Origin: Psychroserpens luteus
Lineage (GTDB): Bacteria > Bacteroidota > Bacteroidia > Flavobacteriales > Flavobacteriaceae
Assembly (NCBI RefSeq): GCF_015319355.1
Contig: NZ_JADILU010000002.1
Span: 310,001-374,000, forward strand
DNA length: 64,000 nucleotides
Direction of reading: 5' to 3'
Made by a program: the position numbers and the translations under genes. A model generated the notes under the pieces. The model did no database searches. It worked only from the letters and a program-made list of their open reading frames with translations, and was not told where the DNA came from. This document shows, one piece after another, positions 8,539 to 16,957 of this stretch (its first letter is position 1; every line of letters starts with the position of its first letter).

Positions 8539-9156
8539 ATGAATTTCTATCAAAAAATATTTGCCTCAAAATATGATTCGTTCATGACGAAACTAGAAAG
8601 CACATTGCAACCCATTAGAAAAGAATTAATAGGTGATTTAGAAGGATCTATATTAGAGGTAGGCTCGGGAACAGGAACGAATTTCAAACATTATAACGCT
8701 AAAGCAAAAGTAATAGCACTGGAACCTTCTTCTTTCATGTTAGATAAATCAAAAGCTAAGCTTCCAAAAAAAACACAAATTACGACCTACAATATGGGTA
8801 TTGGGGATAAACGATTAGATTCAATTATCAAAAACAATTCATTGGATTACATTATTTGCACCTTAGTTTTATGTACAATCCCAGATCAAAACTTAGCATT
8901 AGATAAATTTAAAAAATGGTTAAAACCTACAGGTAAGCTCATTGTCTTAGAACATATTCACGCTCAAAATAAGCCTAATAGATTACTATATAATATGGTA
9001 AACCCATTATGGAAAATTGTTGGTGATGGCTGTAATTTAAATAGAGACACAGATCTTTCAATAAAAAAAGCAGGCTTTAAAGTAGAAAGTGAACACTACT
9101 TTAAAAAAGCATTAGGTTTTTACCAAGCAGTTTTTACAGTGTCATCTTCTAAATAA
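8539..9156 (+). CDS. Class I SAM-dependent methyltransferase
   Basis: I chose the ATG at 8539 (MNFYQKIFASKYDSFM, 205 residues); an upstream ATG at 8506 lies within the decayed VWA copy. The SAM-binding motif I is ILEVGSGTGTNFKHY, the acidic motif II is VIALEPSSFML, and LDYIICTLVLCTI and 'KWLKPTGKLIVLEHI' are the later Rossmann strands. The pattern is the methyltransf_11/UbiE-like type acting on small or lipid-like substrates; the substrate is unknown. It sits between two decayed VWA 3' copies, suggesting an inserted gene. Confidence 0.85.
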   Translation: MNFYQKIFASKYDSFMTKLESTLQPIRKELIGDLEGSILEVGSGTGTNFKHYNAKAKVIALEPSSFMLDKSKAKLPKKTQITTYNMGIGDKRLDSIIKNNSLDYIICTLVLCTIPDQNLALDKFKKWLKPTGKLIVLEHIHAQNKPNRLLYNMVNPLWKIVGDGCNLNRDTDLSIKKAGFKVESEHYFKKALGFYQAVFTVSSSK

Positions 9157-9229
9157 ATCTAATCATGTATATGCGATAAGCGCAACACAATTCCAAATTA
9201 TAATAATTTGAAAATGACAAACAACACTT

Positions 9230-9367
9230 TTACTCACTACCTTTTCCAGACTGCTCCTTTAAAATCTTAACAACCTCTTTACTAAAAGACGTGCTATCTG
9301 CTTGTTTACTTTCTTTAGATTTTATATAAGCGTTCTTCTTTTTGAGTAAGGTTTGTACTTTGAGTTG
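9230..9367 (-). pseudogene. Decayed copy B of the 3' end of the VWA gene
   Basis: The minus strand encodes 45 residues ending ADSTSFSKEVVKILKEQSG then KGSE and stop, almost identical to the C-terminus of the intact VWA protein (stop at 11739). An in-frame TAA directly precedes the fragment and no start is present, so it is a remnant. Nucleotide identity over the aligned 138 bases is roughly 85% by eye. It lies between the methyltransferase and the 661-residue secreted protein. Confidence 0.85.
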
Positions 9368-9688
9368 TTAAAAACTGTTCATGACGTTACCTTTCAGGTT
9401 GTTGACTTGTACTTGACTTATTTCAGTATCAATCAATAAAATTCATTGAAATAGAAAGATGTATTAACGTTGGCGCACATTATTCACTCTACTCTATAAA
9501 ATTTCAAATACAAAACCCTAAACTGACAATTAATAACAATCTAAGAGTAACTATTGTGAAGACTGACATTGGATAGGGTTAATTTTGAAATAGATTCTTT
9601 TCGATATCTCACAAAAATAACTTAACTTACTGAATGTAAAATACTTAACATGGTATTTGATTTTGTTTAATCCATTAAAACTTCAATC
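9368..9688. other. Gene-free AT-rich stretch upstream of the 9689 gene
   Basis: I see no open frame, hairpin terminator or RNA gene here. Residual similarity to copy A continues to about 9445 (both contain TTCAGTATCAAT or CTCAGTATCAAT). ACGTTGGCGCACATT at 9460-9474 resembles the outer edge of flavobacterial cassette-type repeats. The promoter for the 9689 gene must lie in the last 150 bases. Confidence 0.4.
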
Positions 9689-11674
9689 ATGCTATATTTA
9701 AAAAAATATTTAACAGGTGTATTAATTTTATTTGTTTTGACGTATTCTTCTGCTCAAGTAAACAATAAATTCCAGTCTTCTATTGAAAAGCTAAACACCT
9801 TTATAATTGAATCTAAAGAAAAGAATTCGGTCAACTTCATTCAAGATAAATTTCAAACTTTGCAAATAAAAAAAGATTATTTAATAAAAGAGTCAAAATC
9901 AAAACAACCTAAATTCCTTCTCGATAGTCTAAGAACAACTTTACAACTAAAAGCAGAAATTGATAACTTTATTAAAAACTATGAAAAAGAATTGACTGAC
10001 GTGGTAAAGTTAAGAAGTATCATACATAATACATCCTTTGCAAGGAAATATAAATATGCATCTATTTCTAAAGCGGAAGAGTTTTATAATAGTTTAACTA
10101 GTGGACAGGAAAAAATTGTAGATTCCAAATTTATAAAAGACATTTCCTCTCTAAAAAAGCAATATGGTAGTATAATAAACGCATCCTATGCTATTCTTCA
10201 AAAAGAGAGCATAACTACATTAGAAAAATTTCAAAAAAATATTAATCTTGACATACAAACAATCAGTAATCAAAAAATTGACACTAAAGTTATTTATCGA
10301 GCTCAAGATTTATTTAACAGAATAAACCCAAGTAATAGCTTTAATAGCGATTTAGGTAATTTAGGAGTTAATGACTTACCTCCATATTATCCTCCAAATC
10401 CTTCAAATGGACCTCGAGCTCCTGTTGTTGCAGATATCATAGCAAGAAATTCTAATTCAATGACTGTTGCATGGCATGATAGATCAGATGATGAAGAAGG
10501 TAATAGACTGTTGAGAAGTACTGATTTGTTTAATTTTACCAGTGTTCAAGATTATGGTCCATTTGAAAAGTTTTCACGTCAAGAATTTACTGACCAAAAT
10601 TTAGAACCAAATACAAAGTATTGCTATAAGCTAGAAACATTTAATTCTGAAGGTTCAAATTCATCCCAATATAGATGTGCTTACACAACTGATGGTAATA
10701 ATATACCAGTTTGGAGAGTTCAGTTAAAAGTCAAAGTAGCAGATCTCTCAAATGCTGGAACTGATAGGTTAATTAGATTTTATTTGGATAGAGGTAATAG
10801 TGTATTACCAATTACTACTAATATTGATTATGGTGTGAATGATTTTGAAAGAGGTGAAGAATACTTTTATGATCTAAATTTTGATGGTATAACCGATTTA
10901 AGTGACATAATTGGTTTTAGAATTGTAAATAGTTCTGGTGATAAATTACTTCTTAGTGAAATGAGCCTTTTAATAAATCAAAGGAGTGTATTTAGTAGAG
11001 ATTTTGGAATTACTAGTAGTTCAGTACTCAACTTAGAAAATAGTTATTATCAAGTTGAACATGACGAATTACAAGCTCATTCATCTTGGTTAGGGTTTAT
11101 TGAAGCGTATTTAAGTGATCCAATTTTTCTAATCAGACCATTGATCAATAATGTTGATAATAATATTGTCTTACAGATTTCTAATGAACAACTCGTTTCC
11201 AGAATAGAAGGATTAATAGGTCATTTATTACACGAAGATCCTGATTTAAGTAGTAAAACAGAATGGGGTAAATTAAATGGTCCAGCTGTTGAAATTGTTA
11301 GAAAAGATGCAAGTACCATATCAGTAGATCTGGATTTAGAATTAGACGAAATTGGTTTTAATCCATCATTAGATGTAGATTTTGATATTAAATTTAGCTC
11401 ATCATGTAGGCAAAATGGGGAGATTTTTAAAATTACTTTTAATTCCCAAAACTTTACTACTAATGCAGATGCTTCTTGGTGGCAAGATATAATATCTTTA
11501 GGGTTGTCCAAAATTGTTTCTGATGTTGCAGATTGGTATTCAGAGAATTGTACGTCTCCTCCATTAATTTCAAAATCAATAGAAATTAATTTGCCTGAAA
11601 ATATAAATTGTGATGATTTGTCTGTTAATGTGGATATCAATGGTAATTTAAATATTTGTTGTATTACATTTTAA
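9689..11674 (+). CDS. Large secreted protein with a fibronectin-III-like domain
   Basis: This protein has 661 residues. The signal peptide ends near YSSAQVNN. Residues about 25-210 are helical and Lys-rich and may be coiled coil. A Pro-rich hinge (DLPPYYPPNPSNGPRAP) leads into an FN3-type sandwich with SMTVAWHDRSDDE and NLEPNTKYCYKLETFNSEG. The C-terminal part has repeated beta segments and ends in NLNICCITF with paired cysteines. No T9SS C-terminal sorting motif is recognisable. It lies between VWA copy B and the intact VWA gene (convergent with the latter). The function is unknown; a surface adhesive or binding role is only a guess. Confidence 0.7.
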   Translation: MLYLKKYLTGVLILFVLTYSSAQVNNKFQSSIEKLNTFIIESKEKNSVNFIQDKFQTLQIKKDYLIKESKSKQPKFLLDSLRTTLQLKAEIDNFIKNYEKELTDVVKLRSIIHNTSFARKYKYASISKAEEFYNSLTSGQEKIVDSKFIKDISSLKKQYGSIINASYAILQKESITTLEKFQKNINLDIQTISNQKIDTKVIYRAQDLFNRINPSNSFNSDLGNLGVNDLPPYYPPNPSNGPRAPVVADIIARNSNSMTVAWHDRSDDEEGNRLLRSTDLFNFTSVQDYGPFEKFSRQEFTDQNLEPNTKYCYKLETFNSEGSNSSQYRCAYTTDGNNIPVWRVQLKVKVADLSNAGTDRLIRFYLDRGNSVLPITTNIDYGVNDFERGEEYFYDLNFDGITDLSDIIGFRIVNSSGDKLLLSEMSLLINQRSVFSRDFGITSSSVLNLENSYYQVEHDELQAHSSWLGFIEAYLSDPIFLIRPLINNVDNNIVLQISNEQLVSRIEGLIGHLLHEDPDLSSKTEWGKLNGPAVEIVRKDASTISVDLDLELDEIGFNPSLDVDFDIKFSSSCRQNGEIFKITFNSQNFTTNADASWWQDIISLGLSKIVSDVADWYSENCTSPPLISKSIEINLPENINCDDLSVNVDINGNLNICCITF

Positions 11675-11738
11675 GGATTTGAATGAGCACTTTACGATAA
11701 ATTGCTGGTAATGATTTCATAACAAACAAGTGACTTTT

Positions 11739-12914
11739 TTACTCACTACCTTTCCCAGACTGCTCCTTTAAAATCTTAACAACCTCCTTGCTAAATGACG
11801 TGCTATCTGCTTGTTCGCTTTCTTTAGATTTTATATAAGCACGTTTCTTTTTAAATAGTTCTTTAAGTTGCGATTGATTATGATCTCTTCTGTTAGATAA
11901 TTCTTGTATCATTTCTTCCTGTTGAGAAATGTTAAGTACTCTAAGTTCTTTTGGTAATTTGTCTTCTTCAATAGTGTTTAAGTTGAGCTTTCCGTCGTTA
12001 TAATCATTAATGATTTCATTAGTACCATAAGACCCTTTTTTGCCTACTTTACTATTTTTGTATTCTGCACGTTTACTATTAGCAGTTGCAGAACCGTCAT
12101 CATAAACCTTCATAGATTTTTCTTTCTTATCGTAGTTATATTCACGCTCATTAAGAGTGCCATAATACATTCTTGTATCATCAATTTCTTTAGAGAGTTC
12201 ATTGATTTCAGCATCAAAAGGTGTTGCTATTACGTAATCTTTTGCATCTTGATCTAGCATTAAAAATTCTCCATTGGTGCATTGGGACATTTCTCTAAAG
12301 TGAGGAATCGCTTCCTGGCAACTATTACCCAATTTTATAGTATTGATAATGATGCCTTTTTGTGCTGCGAGTTTACAGCTTTCGGTATATTTTACATCGT
12401 CTTGATAGTCCATGTGTGGCGGACAATCGCCAACCACAAATATCGTTTTATACGTATTTCTGTCTGTTGACCATTTCATATCAGTAATAGATTCATGTAA
12501 GGCTTGATTGACGCTTTCTGGTGTGTCGCCTCCACCATCTGCACTCATTTCTAACAAATCTGCATAAACTTCATCTAAATCTGTAGTGATTGCAATTTGT
12601 CGCGTTACAAACGAATCTCCACGATCTCTGTAAAAAACCATTCCCATTTTTAAGGTATCAACGTCATTACTTTGTGCTAGTTCTGTGACGATATCCCAAA
12701 TCTTTTCTTTTGCTGTGCCAATAAGTCCGCTCATACTACCTGTTGCATCTAGGCAAAATACTATTTCGGTGTTTTTTATGGGTTTTTTATTTCTTTGTTT
12801 GGTTACTGAAGTCTCAATAGCATTTGCTAAATCTTTATTAGAGTTTTTATGGGTTGAATTTTTACAATTCAGTAGAAATAATACTACGAGTAGAAGGCTG
12901 AGTTTTTTGATCAT
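11739..12914 (-). CDS. VWA domain-containing lipoprotein
   Basis: This protein has 391 residues. The leader MIKKLSLLLVVLFLLNC gives a lipobox Cys17. A von Willebrand factor A domain spans about residues 45-235: the MIDAS motif is FCLDATGSMSGLIG, the second metal site is 'SADGGGDTPESV', and 'KTIFVVGDCPPHMD' follows. The C-terminal 150 residues are charged and helical, ending KEQSGKGSE. VWA modules bind metal and protein partners. The intact gene is the source of the two 3' remnants at 8340-8530 and 9230-9367. It is convergent with the 9689 gene at a 64-base gap. Confidence 0.85.
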   Translation of the reverse strand: MIKKLSLLLVVLFLLNCKNSTHKNSNKDLANAIETSVTKQRNKKPIKNTEIVFCLDATGSMSGLIGTAKEKIWDIVTELAQSNDVDTLKMGMVFYRDRGDSFVTRQIAITTDLDEVYADLLEMSADGGGDTPESVNQALHESITDMKWSTDRNTYKTIFVVGDCPPHMDYQDDVKYTESCKLAAQKGIIINTIKLGNSCQEAIPHFREMSQCTNGEFLMLDQDAKDYVIATPFDAEINELSKEIDDTRMYYGTLNEREYNYDKKEKSMKVYDDGSATANSKRAEYKNSKVGKKGSYGTNEIINDYNDGKLNLNTIEEDKLPKELRVLNISQQEEMIQELSNRRDHNQSQLKELFKKKRAYIKSKESEQADSTSFSKEVVKILKEQSGKGSE

Positions 12915-13162
12915 GAGATTAGAATTTGGATTAAAGGTATAACAGCTAAATTGTAATTGAAACCGTAAACTAGCAAACGAACTAATGCAATTAGTAAACG
13001 AGAGGTTTGATTGAGTAAACGTTTCTTTTTGATTAGTGAACTAGAATCTTGAGCTTTGGTTAAGCTGTTTTTTGTATAAAAACGATTAACTTCGTTTTCG
13101 TCTTAATAAAGACATACTTCATATTTCAAAAAACGAATTAAAATTTATAAAACCATAACCAA

Positions 13163-13912
13163 ATGAACGAGAATCAAATCAATAAAAAATTAGAAAGAAA
13201 AATTAATTTCCTTACTGCTTATGCTTTTTTGAGTGCATTAATTATTGCTTTTTTTGCATTTAGTAGTTTTAGTGATAAAGATAGAAATGAAGAATACGAT
13301 GAACTTATAGTGAAAAAAATCACTGTTATTGGTGAAGATAATTTACCTCGAATGGTTTTGAGTAATGAGAGTAGACAACATCCTGGAAGAATGAATGGTA
13401 AAGAATGGGAAAAAAGAGAACGTCCATCAGGACTTATTTTCTTTAATAACCAAGGCGATGAGTGTGGAGGTTTAGTATATCAAACAAAAGAGAAAGACGG
13501 GAAAGTCATGTCTGGAATGTCTTTTACAATGGATAATTACAAAGACGACCAGGTGTTACAAATACTAAATGATGAGTATTATAAAGATGGCAAAGCTTAT
13601 ATAAAAAGAGGGATTTCAATTAATCAATTTCCAGTGGGATCTAATGTAGATGAAAGAAATGATAAGCTTAAAGTCTTAAGAATGATAGAAGATAAAAAAG
13701 AACGAAAAGAGAAAATCAATGAATTAATGGAAAAAGAAGGATCTGTAAACCGTTTGTTTATTGGGAAAACAAAAGGAAACAGTTCAGGACTATTTTTATC
13801 AGGACCTGATGGTTCTCCAAAAATGATGATTTACGTTGATGATAAAGGAGAACCAAAAATTCAAACGTTTGGAGAAGATGGAGAAATTACGGACTTCCTT
13901 GTAAATAATTAA
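13163..13912 (+). CDS. Single-pass membrane protein of unknown function
   Basis: This protein has 249 residues. A short basic N-terminus is followed by one membrane segment (about residues 14-35, NFLTAYAFLSALIIAFFAF). The exterior part carries two similar beta units: 'ITVIGEDNLPRMVLSNES' near the start and 'GLFLSGPDGSPKMMIYVDD' near the end, each linking a Gly-Asp turn to a strand. No catalytic motif is visible. It is preceded by a 248-base non-coding stretch and followed by a strong hairpin. The role is not recognised. Confidence 0.7.
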   Translation: MNENQINKKLERKINFLTAYAFLSALIIAFFAFSSFSDKDRNEEYDELIVKKITVIGEDNLPRMVLSNESRQHPGRMNGKEWEKRERPSGLIFFNNQGDECGGLVYQTKEKDGKVMSGMSFTMDNYKDDQVLQILNDEYYKDGKAYIKRGISINQFPVGSNVDERNDKLKVLRMIEDKKERKEKINELMEKEGSVNRLFIGKTKGNSSGLFLSGPDGSPKMMIYVDDKGEPKIQTFGEDGEITDFLVNN

Positions 13913-13938
13913 ATTAGAACATAGCATAGGTTATAAAA

Positions 13939-14003
13939 TAATTGCGGATTCTTACATCTGATTTTTTTCTTCGGAAAAGCTTCGTGTGAGAATCCGCAAT
14001 TAT
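13939..14003 (+). terminator. Long hairpin terminator after the 13163 gene
   Basis: AATTGCGGATTCTTACA and TGTGAGAATCCGCAATT pair over about 17 positions with few mismatches, followed by ATTTTTAT. The loop contains one copy of the CTTCGGAA word (13969-13976). Confidence 0.8.
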
Positions 14004-14128
14004 TTTTATATATGAAAGATAGGCGTGATAAGAATTAAAATTATAATCATTTTATTGAGTAAATGTGTTTTTTGAATTAAATGAAGTATGGTATTGAGTT
14101 TGGAGTTTTTTTTGTATAATTTAGGTTC

Positions 14129-14890
14129 ATGAAATTTTTAATAATTTTCTTACTTATTATAATTCTTCTTTCTTGTTCCGAAGAAAAAAAGACTTCATTG
14201 CAGCCACTTTTTGTTGAATATGTTGACGATATACCTTATTTAATGACTCAGAACCAAATAGGTTCAGTATTTGAAATTATCTCCTATGGAGAAATCGCTT
14301 ATTTAGCAAAAAATGATACATTAAATTATTACGTCCTAGATACTGAAAATAGAGTGACTCAAAAACTAAAAAGTTTCATGTGCTGCTCTTATGTTTATGA
14401 ATTTGATTCTTTAGGCTTGTTGAAACAAAAACGAGTGTTTACAGATTATCCTGAGTATTTTTCATACGATAGATTAAGAGAAGAAAATGTTATTTATGAA
14501 AATCAGTCTTCTAATATGGGAACAGAAGTTGAATATAAATATCAAATTGAAAACAAAAAAATAATTTCACGAGTTGGTAAGATAAAAGGAGATTCTAAAT
14601 TTAGTGATAGTACACATTACGAATATTCTAAAGAAAATAAGCTAAAAACAAAAATTAGAATTCGATTAAATGATTCAAAAGGTGAATTTATAAATGATAA
14701 TACAATAACTTCTTATGTTTGGAATCAAAACGTTTTAGAACACGTTGATATTAAACAGTTTTTGATTGAGGACCAAAGACAGCCCTATTTTACAACTTCT
14801 ATTTCATTTGATTCTCTTGGGTTTCCGAGAAGTACTGTCCTATTAATCAAGCAAGACACAATCTCTAAAACATCAATAATAAAAAAATAG
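14129..14890 (+). CDS. Lipoprotein of unknown function
   Basis: This protein has 253 residues. The leader MKFLIIFLLIIILLSCSEEK has Cys16 as the acylation site. The mature protein is beta-rich with repeated 'EYKYQIENKKI' and 'HYEYSKENKLKTKI' strands, similar in style to the 7391 lipoprotein and to DUF4595-like proteins. There is an unusual CC pair (FMCCSYVYEF). No recognised domain or partner gene. The SCSEEK codons carry a CTTCGGAA word. Confidence 0.7.
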   Translation: MKFLIIFLLIIILLSCSEEKKTSLQPLFVEYVDDIPYLMTQNQIGSVFEIISYGEIAYLAKNDTLNYYVLDTENRVTQKLKSFMCCSYVYEFDSLGLLKQKRVFTDYPEYFSYDRLREENVIYENQSSNMGTEVEYKYQIENKKIISRVGKIKGDSKFSDSTHYEYSKENKLKTKIRIRLNDSKGEFINDNTITSYVWNQNVLEHVDIKQFLIEDQRQPYFTTSISFDSLGFPRSTVLLIKQDTISKTSIIKK

Positions 14891-14953
14891 GGATGACTTT
14901 TTGATTCAATTACTATAGTTCTGTTTTTTATTTAAAACAATAAGATATTTAAC

Positions 14954-14961
14954 TACATTTG
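14954..14961 (+). promoter_or_regulatory. Candidate -7 element for ychF
   Basis: TACATTTG matches the Bacteroidota consensus TAnnTTTG exactly and lies 20 bases before the ychF start. TTTA at 14931-14934 sits at the expected -33 spacing of 19. Confidence 0.5.
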
Positions 14962-14981
14962 CACTCGCAAAATCACAAATT

Positions 14982-16076
14982 ATGAAAGCTGGAATTGTAG
15001 GATTACCAAACGTAGGAAAATCAACCTTATTTAACTGTTTATCTAATGCAAAGGCGCAAAGTGCAAACTTTCCGTTTTGTACTATAGAACCTAATATTGG
15101 TGTGGTGAATGTACCAGATCCAAGACTTCAAAAATTAGAAGAATTAGTAAACCCAGAGCGTGTATTGCCAGCAACTGTAGAGATCGTTGATATCGCAGGT
15201 TTGGTAAAAGGAGCAAGTAAAGGTGAAGGTTTAGGAAATCAGTTTTTAGGAAACATTCGTGAAACAGATGCCATTCTTCATGTATTGCGTTGTTTTGATA
15301 ATGATAATATCGTTCATGTTGATGGAAATGTAGATCCTATTAGAGATAAGGAAACTATCGATATGGAGTTACAGCTTAAAGATTTAGAGACTGTAGATAA
15401 AAAATTAGATAAAGTTAAGCGTGCTGCAAAAACAGGAAATAAAGAAGCTCAAAAAGAAGAAGCGGTTTTATTAAAACTGAAAGCAGGATTAGAAGCAGGA
15501 ACTTCTGTTAGAGCATTAGAGTTTAGCGATGAAGATTTAGAAGAGTTTGTAAAACCAGCTCAATTAATTACAGCAAAACCAGTCATGTACGTTTGTAACG
15601 TAGATGAAGGAAGTGCAGTTAATGGAAATGCTTATGTAGATTTAGTAAAAGAAAACGTAAAAGATGAAAATGCTGAAGTTTTAGTGCTTGCAGTAGGTAC
15701 AGAAGCAGATATCACAGAGTTAGACGATTTTGAAGAGCGTCAAATGTTTTTAGCAGATATAGGATTAGATGAAGCAGGATCTGCAAAGTTGATTCGTTCT
15801 GCATATAAGTTATTAAATCAACAAACATATTTCACAGCAGGTGTTAAAGAAGTTCGTGCTTGGACAGTAAATGTTGGAGCAACAGGACCACAAGCTGCAG
15901 GAGTTATTCATACCGATTTTGAAAAAGGTTTCATTAGAGCAGAAGTTATCGCTTACAACGATTTTGTTGAATACGGTAGTGAAGCTAAAGTAAAAGAAGC
16001 TGGTAAAATGCGTGTTGAAGGAAAGAATTACGTTGTTAAAGATGGTGATGTGATGCATTTCTTGTTTAATGTTTAA
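14982..16076 (+). CDS. ychF: Redox-regulated ATPase YchF (OLA1 family)
   Basis: This 364-residue protein has the standard length. It is an Obg-like P-loop protein that prefers ATP over GTP and associates with ribosomes. The Walker A is [14 protein letters not shown], the G2/G3 region is '[14 protein letters not shown]' and '[20 protein letters not shown]', and the G4-like motif is CNVDEG. The C-terminal TGS domain ends [18 protein letters not shown]. It is monocistronic by spacing. The gene is strongly conserved, which confirms the reading frame. Confidence 0.97.
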   Translation: MKAGIVGLPNVGKSTLFNCLSNAKAQSANFPFCTIEPNIGVVNVPDPRLQKLEELVNPERVLPATVEIVDIAGLVKGASKGEGLGNQFLGNIRETDAILHVLRCFDNDNIVHVDGNVDPIRDKETIDMELQLKDLETVDKKLDKVKRAAKTGNKEAQKEEAVLLKLKAGLEAGTSVRALEFSDEDLEEFVKPAQLITAKPVMYVCNVDEGSAVNGNAYVDLVKENVKDENAEVLVLAVGTEADITELDDFEERQMFLADIGLDEAGSAKLIRSAYKLLNQQTYFTAGVKEVRAWTVNVGATGPQAAGVIHTDFEKGFIRAEVIAYNDFVEYGSEAKVKEAGKMRVEGKNYVVKDGDVMHFLFNV

Positions 16077-16119
16077 ATAAACACCTCGCTTTCTGTTTCT
16101 TTATTGAAACAAAAACTAC

Positions 16120-16372
16120 TCTAAAATAAGAGGAGAATTAACTAGGTGGTTTGTTATCATCTTAGCAAAATTTCAGTTTTAATAAAAATATTAAATCCCT
16201 TCCCTTTTTTTAGGGAAGGTGGATTTGATTTTAGTTAAAAAAATCAAATACGGAAGGGTTATTTTAGAAATTGAATTTAAGAACTCTTTAATTACAATAA
16301 CCACCTCATCTTCGTTCTCTCTGCAGAGAACTAATCCACTGCTCCTTCAAAAGGAGGAGAATTATAATAGAT
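16120..16372. repeat. Degenerate intergenic repeat with stem-loop
   Basis: Two related blocks occur: AAGAGGAGAATTAACTAGG (near 16128-16146) and AAAGGAGGAGAATTATAATAG (about 16350-16370). They resemble the repeat of the type 'CTCCTT..AAAGGAGGGGAATT' that I associate with flavobacterial intergenic regions. Between them CCTTCCCT/AGGGAAGG (16198-16205/16212-16219) forms a perfect 8-bp hairpin with a T6 loop. The second block supplies an unusually good purine-rich AAGGAGG ahead of the SRPBCC gene. A 69-codon frame across it (16219-16428) has no protein-like character. Confidence 0.45.
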
Positions 16373-16840
16373 ATGCCAACAATAGAAATCAAAACTTACA
16401 TTTCTGCAGATATCCAAACCTGTTTTGATTTAGCGCGTAATATTGATTTTCATAAAGCATCGATGGAACATTCTAACGAGAAAGCTATTGCAGGCAAGAC
16501 TTCTGGCTTAATTGGTTTAGGAGAGTGGGTGACTTGGGAAGCCGAACATTTCGGTATTGAACTACAACTCACTTCAAAAATTACTGAGTTTGAAAGTCCG
16601 AATCGTTTTGCTGACGAACAAGTAAAAGGAGCCTTTAAAAGCTTTAAGCATGAGCATGTGTTCATTTCCGAAGAAAAAGGAAAAACACTTATGATTGATA
16701 TTTTCGAATTTCAATCGCCTTATGGTGTCTTCGGAAAATTAGCCAATCGATTATTTTTGAAACGTTACATGACCAATTTGCTAACGACCAGAAATTCATT
16801 TTTAAAGCAAAAAGCAGAAGAATTAGCTCAAATAAGCTAA
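16373..16840 (+). CDS. SRPBCC (START-like) family protein
   Basis: This 155-residue cytosolic protein begins PTIEIKTYISADIQTCFDLA, the typical first strand and helix of the START/Bet v1-like fold (compare the polyketide cyclase/CoxG-like group). It continues with 'GLGEWVTWEAEHFGIELQL' and 'SFKHEHVFISEEKG'. Such proteins hold hydrophobic ligands; the ligand is unknown. An AAGGAGG about 15 bases upstream supports the start, although this organism rarely uses Shine-Dalgarno sequences. It contains two CTTCGGAA words. Confidence 0.85.
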   Translation: MPTIEIKTYISADIQTCFDLARNIDFHKASMEHSNEKAIAGKTSGLIGLGEWVTWEAEHFGIELQLTSKITEFESPNRFADEQVKGAFKSFKHEHVFISEEKGKTLMIDIFEFQSPYGVFGKLANRLFLKRYMTNLLTTRNSFLKQKAEELAQIS

Positions 16841-16957
16841 AACCCTTGGGTTCTCAACAATATTAAAGTGGTATTGTTAATTACTTTGTGCCATCACTAT
16901 TTCATTTTTTATAGCGTTACCTTATATTAGCTGTCTATCTAAATTTTTCAACCTTTT

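Noticed and set aside
11221-11640. 139-codon frame on the minus strand inside the 661-residue protein gene
   Set aside because: It is antisense to a continuous coding sequence with a recognisable FN3-like domain; no leader, motif or start context.
12960-13030. Three GTAAACGA-like words upstream of the 13163 gene
   Set aside because: They are spaced irregularly and not palindromic; too weak to call an operator, and they are unlike the TTGTAAAC set at 28.1-28.4 kb.
16219-16428. 69-codon open frame on the plus strand before the SRPBCC gene
   Set aside because: It runs through a repeat-like AT-rich stretch, overlaps the SRPBCC start in another frame and has no protein-like composition.
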